Source of the DNA: Flavobacteriaceae bacterium
Lineage (GTDB): Bacteria; Bacteroidota; Bacteroidia; Flavobacteriales; Flavobacteriaceae
DNA length: 64,000 nt
Direction: 5' to 3'
NCBI GenBank assembly: GCA_029243165.1
Contig: JAQWSN010000024.1
Location: 62,001-126,000 of the forward strand
Each line of letters opens with the position of its first letter. Position 1 is the stretch's first letter. This document shows, in pieces, positions 52,851 through 60,332 of this stretch. The notes beneath the pieces are model-generated. The model saw only the letters and a program-made list of their open reading frames with translations, was not told where the DNA came from and did no database searches. The translations under genes and the position numbers were made by a program.

Positions 52851-53792
52851 ATGAAATTACAATTGCAAAAACGGATGTATTGGTTAATTACAGCACTATT
52901 GTCGGTAGTGTTGGTTTATGCTCAAAGCCAAGAAGAGATTATTGGAAAATGGGATTTAGAAGTTATCAAAGGAGATCGCATACTGCCTTCTTGGCTTGAG
53001 GTAAAATTGTCTGGGAATCGAACTTTAGTAGGCTATTTTGTTGCAGAGAGTGGGAGTGCACGTCCCATTTCTGAAGTATTTTTTCACGAAGGGACAGTAG
53101 ATTTCAGCATTCCTCCTCAATGGGATGGTTTTAATGCTATGCATTTTTCTGCTTTAGTTTCCAAGGGTGTATTGGAGGGTACTATTTTAAATAGCGAAGG
53201 TGAGCCAATGTCTTTTACTGGAGTTAGGGCCCCTAAATTAATTCGTTCTCAAGAAGTGAAATGGAGTAAACCTCGTTCATTATTTGATGGAACAACTTTA
53301 AATCAATGGAAACCATTAGAATCTGAAAGACAAAATCAATGGGAAGCCCAGGACGGTTTATTAGTAAACCCTCGATCTGGAGTCAATTTAATAACAGAAG
53401 AAAAATTTACAGACTTTAAACTCCATATTGAAGCGCGTTATCCTGCACAGAGCAACTCAGGGATTTATTTGCGAGGAAGGTACGAGGTTCAGGTTGAAGA
53501 TAGTTATGGAAAAGAACCGAGTTCAATTTTATTTGGTGGAGTTTATGGTTTCTTGACTCCGAATGAAATAGCTGCTAAAAAGGCAGGGGAGTGGCAAGTT
53601 TTTGAGATTACTCTAATTGGCAGAAGAGTAACCATAGTTGCCAATGGGAAAACAGTTATTAATGATCAGATCATTCCAGGAATTACGGGAGGAGCTATTG
53701 ATAGCAAGGAGGGTACTCCTGGTCCAATTATGTTGCAAGGCGACCATGGTGTTGTTGCTTTCCGAAATATTAGCATCCAAACGCCAAAATAA
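52851..53792 (+). CDS. Exported DUF1080 protein with N-terminal beta domain
   Basis: A signal peptide (about residues 1-25, ending VYAQ) is followed by a ~105-residue beta-rich domain (GKWDLEVIKGDR to FTGVRAPKL) and then one DUF1080 domain (about 142-313): SLFDGTTLNQWKPL, HIEARYPAQSNSGIYLRG, a central FGGVYGFLTP and GDHGVVAFRNISIQ. Family members hydrolyse 3-keto-glycosides, but this two-part architecture with the extra N-terminal domain is seen in exported Bacteroidota proteins without known activity. It ends at a hairpin between convergent genes. Confidence 0.86.
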   Translation: MKLQLQKRMYWLITALLSVVLVYAQSQEEIIGKWDLEVIKGDRILPSWLEVKLSGNRTLVGYFVAESGSARPISEVFFHEGTVDFSIPPQWDGFNAMHFSALVSKGVLEGTILNSEGEPMSFTGVRAPKLIRSQEVKWSKPRSLFDGTTLNQWKPLESERQNQWEAQDGLLVNPRSGVNLITEEKFTDFKLHIEARYPAQSNSGIYLRGRYEVQVEDSYGKEPSSILFGGVYGFLTPNEIAAKKAGEWQVFEITLIGRRVTIVANGKTVINDQIIPGITGGAIDSKEGTPGPIMLQGDHGVVAFRNISIQTPK

Positions 53793-53819
53793 AAAACAAC
53801 TTTAACGGTTTGTTTTTTT
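53791..53819. terminator. AT-rich hairpin terminator between convergent genes
   Basis: A 9-bp stem pairs 53791-53799 (AAAAAACAA) with 53810-53818 (TTGTTTTTT) around a 10-nt loop. It has an A-tract on one side and a T-tract on the other, lying between the DUF1080 gene and the sterol-desaturase-family gene. The low GC content lowers the confidence. Confidence 0.55.
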
Positions 53820-54674
53820 AAATCCGTAATGAAGTTGCTTGAAAAAATTATTAGGGAGATTTTCATCGCCTGGAAATCCCAGTTTCAAATCTCCATCAGT
53901 ATTTGGGATGTGGTTGGTTTTGAAAAGGTAATCCCAAACGCTAAGGCTGATTCCAAAATTGACTCCAATTTTACCTTTAGGAATTTCGAATGCATGATGG
54001 TGTAAATGCATGATGGGGTTGTTTAATAAATATTTTAGTGGACCCCATGAAAGTTTAATGTTGGAATGGTTGAGATGTCCAATGGTAATGGCAATGAAAT
54101 GAATGATGTAAGCCTGATCGGGTTCAAATCCACCTAAAATCATTACTCCAAAAGTTTTTAGTGGTTTGTAAAGTAAATTTTCCATCCAATGGTATCTAAG
54201 ATGAGCGGCAAAGCCCATTTCCTTGACACTGTGGTGAATTTTATGAAACTGCCAGAGTATTGGAATTTTATGTAATAATATGTGTGTAACCCATTGGACG
54301 AAATCTAAGATGATAAAAAAAACAATCAATTGAATTGTCTCTGGTAAAGTGGATAAATCAAATAAAACCAAGCTTTTGGATGTCAAGCCTACTTCAGAAA
54401 ACATGAATTGAAGAACTTCATAAAATCCACTGATTACAATTGAAAAGAGGAAGAAATTAAAGAACATGTAAAATCCATCAAGCCAAAAATCTTTTCTAAA
54501 CAGTCCTTGCTTTTTTCGCCAAGGGAATGCTATTTCCATGCCCCATGCCAAGATTGAAATTAGAATTAGGCCCCAAAAATAGTTTTTGTACCAGGGAAGT
54601 TGAAAAAGAATTGAGTTCAAAGTCCAGTTTAGGGTACCTAAAATACTTTCCCAAAAAATTCGTATCATCTCCAT
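53802..54674 (-). CDS. Sterol desaturase / fatty acid hydroxylase family membrane protein
   Basis: Integral membrane di-iron enzyme family. I start at ATG 54674 (MEMIRIFWES), giving 290 residues; a TTG 72 bp upstream adds only an unusual extension. The four hydrophobic segments (about 35-55, 75-95, 115-140 and 165-185) frame the His-box set: HILLHKIPILWQFHKIHHS, HLRYHW, HFIAITIGHLNHSN and HLHHHAFE. The substrate may be a lipid or carotenoid but cannot be assigned. It lies 79 bp downstream of the TsdA-like cytochrome gene on the same strand. Confidence 0.86.
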   Translation of the reverse strand: MEMIRIFWESILGTLNWTLNSILFQLPWYKNYFWGLILISILAWGMEIAFPWRKKQGLFRKDFWLDGFYMFFNFFLFSIVISGFYEVLQFMFSEVGLTSKSLVLFDLSTLPETIQLIVFFIILDFVQWVTHILLHKIPILWQFHKIHHSVKEMGFAAHLRYHWMENLLYKPLKTFGVMILGGFEPDQAYIIHFIAITIGHLNHSNIKLSWGPLKYLLNNPIMHLHHHAFEIPKGKIGVNFGISLSVWDYLFKTNHIPNTDGDLKLGFPGDENLPNNFFKQLHYGFKKTNR

Positions 54675-54753
54675 CAGCCTAAATAGTTTTCCAAAAGTAA
54701 GTAGGATATTTAAATTGAAAGTGATTTGTGTTACACAATTCAACAATCCCTTT

Positions 54754-55788
54754 CTACTTTGTTTTTTTTAACCCAAAAGTTTTTTGATAATAATCAATAA
54801 TAGGAGGGAAGGGACCGTATTTATGTTGTTCTGAACTAAAATTATCAGTCCAAGGACCGTAAGGTGTTGAAACAGGTTTTAGCTTTTTATCGGGGAAGTC
54901 TTCAATTTTATTTTGTTTTTCAGGCCTTTGAAAACTGTTGATGTATCCTGCAACATGATACGATTCCTCATCTGTCAATTTTGGATTATCCCAAGAGGCT
55001 TGAAGATAAGGCATGTTATTTTTGATAAAAGCTGCTGCGGTAATTACGCGATGCATGCCAGCGCCATCATTAAAGGAATCGTTTCCCCAAAGTGGAGGGT
55101 AGAGATATCCTTTATCCTGTTGATCATAAAGAATGCCTGCTCCGTTTTTGCCATGACATAAAATACATTCACGATCATAAATTTCTTTTCCTAAACTTAG
55201 GTTTACAGCAACTTTTGGAAGTTTTATCGCGGGATATCCTTTGAAATTTTCTGAATTTAATGAAGGAAGTTCTTTGCTAATCCAATTCATGTATGAGATG
55301 ATGGCTTTCATGAGGTCAGAATCATTTGGAAGAGCACTGCCATTCATACTGCGTTCCATGCATCCGTTAATTCGATCCTCAATGGTGCCGATTCGATTTT
55401 CCCTTCCTCTAAATTGAGGAAATCGATCCATAATATTGATCCATGATGCCGATCCGCTTAGAGTCCCTCCATTTAAATGACAATTGGTACAAGACAAATT
55501 ATTGCCTGCATAACGAAGTTCAGGGTTTTTGGCAAGCGGACCCATGTATTTGAAACTTTCTGAAACTAAGTAATATCCTTTTCGGACCTCTTCTGTTACA
55601 CTTGAATTCGTAAGGATTAATTTTTCAGGATTCCATTCCATTAGCAAGTCCTCCTGTTTGATGACTTCTTTTACTTCAGGATTTTCTTGATAAGTTATAA
55701 GAGTTATTACAATAAGAAGTATTGTCCCTGTTAGGGCAAAACACAGCAAAATTAATCGACGAACTAATTGTTCAATAATTGTTTTCAA
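54754..55788 (-). CDS. Dihaem c-type cytochrome, TsdA (thiosulfate dehydrogenase)-like
   Basis: An N-terminal membrane anchor (about residues 11-32) holds a periplasmic dihaem protein. Haem-binding motifs are CTNCH (Cys100, Cys103, His104) and CILCH (Cys208, Cys211, His212). Between them lies RINGCMERSMNG, with Cys143 where TsdA enzymes place the unusual Cys axial ligand of haem 1. A Met (Met259 in KNNMPY) is available as the haem 2 ligand. This is the TsdA layout: oxidation of two thiosulfates to tetrathionate, or the reverse. Physiological direction is unknown. It diverges from a DsrE-like gene. Confidence 0.82.
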   Translation of the reverse strand: MKTIIEQLVRRLILLCFALTGTILLIVITLITYQENPEVKEVIKQEDLLMEWNPEKLILTNSSVTEEVRKGYYLVSESFKYMGPLAKNPELRYAGNNLSCTNCHLNGGTLSGSASWINIMDRFPQFRGRENRIGTIEDRINGCMERSMNGSALPNDSDLMKAIISYMNWISKELPSLNSENFKGYPAIKLPKVAVNLSLGKEIYDRECILCHGKNGAGILYDQQDKGYLYPPLWGNDSFNDGAGMHRVITAAAFIKNNMPYLQASWDNPKLTDEESYHVAGYINSFQRPEKQNKIEDFPDKKLKPVSTPYGPWTDNFSSEQHKYGPFPPIIDYYQKTFGLKKTK

Positions 55789-55870
55789 CTTAAAAAGATA
55801 TTGCTAGGTCTAAGATACTTAATTCTGAATTTTATCAATCAAAATTTTACGTCTAGCAAATCAAAAGAAT

Positions 55871-55902
55871 TTTGAGCACTTAGGCTGTTTTTTGTATTTT
55901 AG
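55871..55902 (+). promoter_or_regulatory. Bacteroidota-type promoter of the DsrE-like gene
   Basis: TTTG at 55871-55874 (-33 element) and TATTTTAG at 55895-55902 (7 of 8 with the -7 consensus TAnnTTTG), 20 bp apart. A transcript would start near 55908, about 20 nt before the ATG at 55929. Confidence 0.45.
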
Positions 55903-55928
55903 AGTTTCAAAATTTATAAATATAGTAA

Positions 55929-56480
55929 ATGAGATATTTAATTCATACTGTTACAATTTTCCACTGCATGATTTTTGTTGCATTAATGACAAATTGTGTC
56001 TATGGTCAAGAATGGCAGTCTCCCCTAATCAAAGGCTATGGAGAAATAAAATATTTTGATCAAGCAGCCGAACAACCAGACCCTGACCAAGAGTACAAAT
56101 TACTTTTTGACATTACCTCAGACAAGAAAAAAAACGGAGTAAACAAACGTCTTTGGGTTATTGCACGAAGCTTGAATATGATGCATGTTGCTGGAGTACC
56201 GTCCCACAACGTGAAGATAGTAGCAGCTGTACATGGTGCTGCAACTTATGATTTATTGATTGAAGATGCGTATCAAAAGAAATTTGGAAAGCCCAATCCA
56301 AATTCGGATTTGATTGCTCAACTAAAAGCTAATGGAGTGTCTCTTTTTGTGTGTTCTCAGGCAACTGCAGCCCGATCTATTGATTTAGAAGATATCAACC
56401 CTGCAGTAGTACCGGCACTTTCAGCACTTAGTGTACTTGCCAATTATCAAATCAAAGGGTACCATTTAATGCCAAAATAA
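55929..56480 (+). CDS. Exported DsrE/DsrF-like protein
   Basis: A 183-residue protein with a signal peptide (about residues 1-26, ending VYGQ) and a DsrE-like alpha/beta domain: LFDITSDKK, VAAVHGAATYDLLI and LKANGVSLFVCSQATAARSI with one conserved Cys near residue 141, the position of the sulfur-carrying Cys in DsrE-type proteins. Such proteins carry or sense sulfane sulfur. It diverges from the TsdA-like cytochrome gene (about 140 bp between starts), so a link to thiosulfate or tetrathionate metabolism is plausible. Confidence 0.8.
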   Translation: MRYLIHTVTIFHCMIFVALMTNCVYGQEWQSPLIKGYGEIKYFDQAAEQPDPDQEYKLLFDITSDKKKNGVNKRLWVIARSLNMMHVAGVPSHNVKIVAAVHGAATYDLLIEDAYQKKFGKPNPNSDLIAQLKANGVSLFVCSQATAARSIDLEDINPAVVPALSALSVLANYQIKGYHLMPK

Positions 56481-56488
56481 GTACGGAT

Positions 56489-57439
56489 TTAATTTTTGAG
56501 TACTCTTTTAATAAATTCTTGAGGAAGTTCTTGATAGGCACCTGAAAATTCTTGTCCAACTTCAGTGGCTTTTTTCCTTAAATAGTCCGCATGCCTGTAG
56601 CTGTGAAAAAGAACATTGAAATCGATGGAATTATCTTCACTAATTACCTGATCTTCAAAAACGGGATTGTAAATGTACAGCGGTGGATCTTGAGCGTCCA
56701 TCTGATCTCGATAATTTAAAAGAGACGCTTTTTCTTCATCAGCTTCCCCGTTGTAAAATTTTTCAAATAAATCCTCCAATTCGGTATTGCTTTTCCTAAG
56801 GGAATCTAGATCAAAATCTGGAAAAATGTTTTGCCATTCATAAAGATCATAGCTGCTTTGTCCTATGAATGCAAAGATTCCTTTGACTTGGGCGTTGGTT
56901 TGCTCTCTAAATCCATTCCATTGAGCAATTCCACCGCCTGCTGAAATTCCTGCAAGGACAATTTTGTTACTAGGAATACCTAATAAAGAGCTGTTTTTCT
57001 GAATGAAATCAATAACTGTAGCTCCGTCCTCTAGAGCACTTAAAACTCCCTTTGACTCAACATCATCAATAAAGGTGTATTCGGCATTAACGATTGCGAT
57101 ATTGTCTTCTATTGCAGCAGATAAAACCTCTTTCACTTCACTTTCGTAAAGATCTTCTTTGGTACCAAAAAGAAAGGCCCCTCCGTGAAAAAAAATAACT
57201 ACACCATTAATGGCTTTACCATTAGGTAAGAAAAGATCAAGTTGATTTCTTTCACCGGTACCGTAAGCGATATCCTTTAAGAATAGTACATCTCCATCTA
57301 TCGGAGGTTCAGAGGGAGCGACTCCAAAAAAGGAATTTAATTCTTCAGCGCGTTCATCGAGATATTCATTGTTTTTGGAACAGCTCAGAAATAGAAAAGA
57401 TAAAGAAAATAGAAATAAAGGAGTCAGAAATTGTTTCAT
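56489..57439 (-). CDS. Alpha/beta-hydrolase lipoprotein (carboxylesterase-like)
   Basis: I start at ATG 57439 (MKQFLTPLFL) rather than the TTG 18 bp upstream, giving 316 residues and a clean lipoprotein signal (FLFLSC). The hormone-sensitive-lipase/carboxylesterase features are LDLFLPNGK, the oxyanion-hole HGGAF, and the nucleophile elbow AGISAGGGIA (Ser in G-x-S-x-G). A late Asp/His pair (LFHSYRHADYL) could complete the triad. The substrate is unknown. It is convergent with the DsrE-like gene (8 bp between stops). Confidence 0.83.
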   Translation of the reverse strand: MKQFLTPLFLFSLSFLFLSCSKNNEYLDERAEELNSFFGVAPSEPPIDGDVLFLKDIAYGTGERNQLDLFLPNGKAINGVVIFFHGGAFLFGTKEDLYESEVKEVLSAAIEDNIAIVNAEYTFIDDVESKGVLSALEDGATVIDFIQKNSSLLGIPSNKIVLAGISAGGGIAQWNGFREQTNAQVKGIFAFIGQSSYDLYEWQNIFPDFDLDSLRKSNTELEDLFEKFYNGEADEEKASLLNYRDQMDAQDPPLYIYNPVFEDQVISEDNSIDFNVLFHSYRHADYLRKKATEVGQEFSGAYQELPQEFIKRVLKN

Positions 57440-57517
57440 AGCACGGTAAAAATACAATGTTTTTTTAAGCCCAGGAAACCTTCCTTAACTCCTTTATTTT
57501 AATAATTAAGATTCTCT

Positions 57518-57643
57518 TTATTTTTGATTTTGGAGCACTTCAAGTATCTGTTTGAGCAGGACACTTTGGTTTTTTAAAAGATCTAAAATTTCTCGATCAT
57601 TAACTTTTTGTTCAATGGTTCGTGTTTTGTTGTAATATTTCAT
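57518..57643 (-). CDS. Possible small amphipathic-helix protein (41 residues)
   Basis: An ATG at 57643 opens a 41-codon frame ending at TAA 57518. The product is basic at the N-terminus (MKYYNKTRTIEQK), then has a heptad-like Leu/Ile pattern (ILDLLKNQSVLLKQILEVL) that predicts one amphipathic helix or coiled coil. The frame has a normal codon mix for this genome and no Shine-Dalgarno, as elsewhere in the window. No homologue is recognised. It could be a genuine small protein or chance. Confidence 0.35.
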   Translation of the reverse strand: MKYYNKTRTIEQKVNDREILDLLKNQSVLLKQILEVLQNQK

Positions 57644-57897
57644 AATTAAAAAACATTATCACAAACAAAATCACTGGTGAAGCAATAAAGCAAATTCCAA
57701 AAAAACATTATTGATAAATTGGAACTAAATGTCTGTTTAAAACAAAGCATTTACATGTTTTAATGCTCATAGTGAGATTATTTATGAGTTAAAAAATACG
57801 TAACGATTGTTTCGGATGCGTTCTCTCCACCCGCGACTTAATTTTAAATTCCAGTCCACACGGAACAACTAAAATTAATATTTATATTGAATAAAAC

Positions 57898-57936
57898 AAA
57901 AAAAGCAAACTAATCACGATGGATAGGTTGCTTTTA
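57898..57936 (-). terminator. Probable hairpin terminator downstream of the HxlR gene
   Basis: On the minus strand AAAAGCAAC pairs with GTTTGCTTTT (one bulged base) around a loop of about 15 nt and is followed by a run of T. It lies about 60 bp after the HxlR-family stop codon. Confidence 0.5.
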
Positions 57937-57992
57937 GATTTTGATGTTTTGTTTTATGGTTTGATAAATATACATGATTTTTTTAATTGCAA

Positions 57993-58457
57993 CTAAAAAC
58001 CAAACGCTTTTTTTCTAAAATTGATGTAGTTTTTCTTGTAAGTCATTATTACATCCTCTCTTGATGAATTTTCTTTGAAGTCTTTCCACTTTTTGGTATT
58101 CTCAGAAAAATTGAAATCCACATTTTTAATCGTCCACGACTGAAGTTGATAAATGATATCGTAGAGTTCAATTCCTCTATCTGTTAGATAGTATTCTTTA
58201 ATCCTTTTGTTTTTGTTGTTTAATTGAAAATTAATGATATTGAGTTCACGGAGTTTTTTGAGCCGATCGGTCAAAATATTAGTAGCAATTTTCTCATCTG
58301 AGTCGTTTTTGAATTGTGTGAAAGTGTAGCGGTACCTGAAAAGGTCTCTAATAATGATTAGAATCCATTTGTCACCTAAATAGTCAAGTGACACTTTGCA
58401 TGCGCAAGTTGGAGCATCATTAAAATATTGGATTTTATCAATTGATGAGGTGGCCAT
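57993..58457 (-). CDS. HxlR-family transcriptional regulator
   Basis: A 154-residue winged-helix regulator. The HxlR pattern is intact: CACKVSLDYLGDKWILIIIRDLF, where the Cys pair may sense redox state or aldehydes, TFTQFKNDS, TNILTDRLKKLRELNIIN and EYYLTDRGIELYDII. Partner genes are not obvious; the flanking genes are the esterase lipoprotein and the metal-uptake locus. A GGAA-N6-TTCC element 21-35 bp upstream of the start (58479-58492) might be its own operator. Confidence 0.9.
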   Translation of the reverse strand: MATSSIDKIQYFNDAPTCACKVSLDYLGDKWILIIIRDLFRYRYTFTQFKNDSDEKIATNILTDRLKKLRELNIINFQLNNKNKRIKEYYLTDRGIELYDIIYQLQSWTIKNVDFNFSENTKKWKDFKENSSREDVIMTYKKNYINFRKKAFGF

Positions 58458-58998
58458 TTGTGTTTGGTTATTATTAAAGGAATAATATTTCCCTCCAAGT
58501 AATGGATTTAATTTATGATTAATAGTTTTCCCAAATTACGAAAAGATGGGTAAATAAGAGACTTTGATTAAATTCTTTTTTTAAAAGTTTACTATTTTTT
58601 GGTTTTAGTTTAAGCCACTGAATGAAGCTAGAACGTTAAACCTATTTCAGATGAAATTCGAAGTAAGACCTTGATTTAAATTATTTTATCCCCAAAGGTT
58701 GACATTGTTTTAATTTGATTAAGAGTAAATACCCTAATGTATTTCTTTAAGTTATCTATTTTGCTATTTTTGCTGTTCGTTACGTAATTACATCTCAAAC
58801 CTAATAAGTTGTATCAGCCTACAATTAAGACCTAAAAAAGGGCATCTTTCTTCATTTTATAATTAGTCTAGATTAACAACTACTAATTCGAAGAGGTGCC
58901 CCCTTTTTTTATTTATAATAATTCTAAATAATTTTTTTATTCGTTGATTTTTTTTTAGTTTCGCCATGTTAATTTAGACTAATTATAAATAAAGAAAA
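58458..58998. other. Intergenic region, 541 bp, with candidate RNA
   Basis: Separates the HxlR gene (minus strand) and the DUF4856 gene (plus strand). The first ~300 bp show no coding frame. The last ~210 bp hold the candidate structured RNA at 58790-58912 and, 88 bp after its T-tract, the DUF4856 start. Confidence 0.6.
58790..58912 (+). ncRNA. Candidate structured RNA ending in a terminator-like hairpin
   Basis: Three helices can be drawn. A small hairpin pairs 58807-58813 with 58820-58826 (loop TCAGCC). A large hairpin has outer arms 58839-58853 and 58890-58902 (GGGCA with TGCCC, CTTC with GAAG, with small bulges) and an inner perfect 7-bp stem 58861-58867 with 58882-58888 (AATTAGT/ACTAATT). 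A run of seven T follows at 58904-58910. This is terminator-like, yet no gene ends upstream on the plus strand. It may be a small RNA or a leader attenuator for the DUF4856 operon. The 5' end is a guess. Confidence 0.4.
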
Positions 58999-60246
58999 AT
59001 GAAATTAAAATTATTAATGAGTGCTTTAACACTTACATTTTTATCTAGTTGTACGAAGACTGAATCGCTTCCAGATACCGATGAACTTGAAATGGTTGTT
59101 AATGAAAACGAGCTAGAAACAGAGACTACTACTGAAATGACCTATGAAATACCTGAAAACTACACCTTTACTCGCAATGGGGTGTCAACGGTTTTTTACA
59201 CGGGGCAGACTGCCAGATTAAAAATGGCTACGGAACTAAAATCAGGTATGAATGATACTTCATTCTCTACTGAGCGTTTAAAAAATATGTTTAACTCGGG
59301 AACTGGTTTTGTTGATTCAGCTTTAGATGAAACGGGGAAAAATGTGGGAGGTAAAACGGCTGCTTCAATCTTGGCTTCGGCTACGGTAAAACCTCTTTTT
59401 GACGGATGGATTGATGCGTTTACTACAGTTGTAGCTCCTGCGGTAGTTTCAGATACAACAGCTGAGTTAGGTATTGCAGGTTCTTACACTGAAGCTGATG
59501 GTTCTAGAACGGTTAAAGTTACGGCCAAGGGTTTAGAATTAAATCAAGTTTTTTCAAAGGGATTGATCGGAGCACTTCAAATGGATCAAATTGTAAATAA
59601 TTATTTGTCCTTTTCGAAGTTGGATGGTGCCCGTGAAGATAATGATAATGAGGCCTATGCTTACACTTATCCTGGTGAATCAGAAGCCTCCATAACAAAA
59701 ATGGAACATTATTGGGATGAGGGCTTTGGTTATCTTCAAGGACTAGACAGCCAATTCACACCAGGTCTTGGAGATACAGAAACTGGAAAAGATACAGCCA
59801 ATCTTAATTACTACCTCAATAAAGTAAATGCTCAAGCGAATGAGGAAGGAATTACCAACAGAATCTACCAAGCTTTTACAGCAGGGAGAGCCGCAATAGT
59901 TAATAAAGATTACGAAGAACGTGACAAACAAGCTGCAATCATCTCAGCCGAGTTGTCTAAAGTTATTGGATACAAAGCTCAATCGTATTTAGTTGATGGA
60001 TCTGAAGATATTAGCAATGGAGACTGGGCAGATGCCTTACATGCCTTGTCAGAGGCTTATGGTTTTATACTTGGACTTCAATTCACAAAGGATTCCACAG
60101 GAAATCCCTACATGACGAATCAAGAGGTAAATGCTTTGCTTGAAAGACTCACTGATGGTTCAGGAGGGTTTTGGGAAAGAACCCCAGAGGAACTTACTGT
60201 AATGGCAAACGAAGTTGCCCTAGCTACTGGTTTAACCTTGCCGTAA
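58999..60246 (+). CDS. DUF4856 lipoprotein
   Basis: A 415-residue lipoprotein (lipobox LSSC, Cys18) with a long acidic linker (residues about 25-48, Glu/Thr-rich). The mature part has the DUF4856 pattern: VFYTGQTARLKMATELKSGM, the Tyr/Gly-rich KMEHYWDEGFGYL, the GRAAIVNKDYEERDKQAAII segment and the EAYGFILGLQF end. The family is structurally related to imelysins and occurs with them in Bacteroidota. It heads the operon-like series imelysin, HTTM and TonB receptor. A function in metal (iron) binding at the surface is inferred from that context. Confidence 0.85.
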   Translation: MKLKLLMSALTLTFLSSCTKTESLPDTDELEMVVNENELETETTTEMTYEIPENYTFTRNGVSTVFYTGQTARLKMATELKSGMNDTSFSTERLKNMFNSGTGFVDSALDETGKNVGGKTAASILASATVKPLFDGWIDAFTTVVAPAVVSDTTAELGIAGSYTEADGSRTVKVTAKGLELNQVFSKGLIGALQMDQIVNNYLSFSKLDGAREDNDNEAYAYTYPGESEASITKMEHYWDEGFGYLQGLDSQFTPGLGDTETGKDTANLNYYLNKVNAQANEEGITNRIYQAFTAGRAAIVNKDYEERDKQAAIISAELSKVIGYKAQSYLVDGSEDISNGDWADALHALSEAYGFILGLQFTKDSTGNPYMTNQEVNALLERLTDGSGGFWERTPEELTVMANEVALATGLTLP

Positions 60247-60296
60247 AAAAAACACTGTTTAAATATGTTAAGTTTTAACTAAATATTCAAAAAAAT

Positions 60297-60322
60297 GTAA
60301 GTGCTTAGAAATAAGCACTTAC
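60297..60322 (+). promoter_or_regulatory. Perfect 10-bp hairpin just before the imelysin gene
   Basis: GTAAGTGCTT (60297-60306) pairs perfectly with AAGCACTTAC (60313-60322) around a 6-nt loop, ending 10 nt before the ATG at 60333. No T-tract follows, so it is not a typical terminator. It may stabilise or separate the messages, or affect translation of the imelysin gene. Confidence 0.5.
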
Positions 60323-60332
60323 TCAGTTTACT

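Larger units (their letters stand above)
57440..57992. other. Intergenic region, 553 bp, AT-rich
   Basis: Contains the possible 41-residue protein at 57518-57643 and the hairpin at 57898-57932 described separately. A short inverted repeat (AGCATT/AATGCT, 57747-57768) is too weak to interpret. Otherwise I see nothing coding. Confidence 0.55.

Noticed and set aside
58479-58492. GGAA-N6-TTCC near the HxlR gene as an operator
   Set aside because: The arms are only 4 bp and the centre is AT-rich, so it is easily due to chance. It is mentioned under the regulator but not claimed as a feature.
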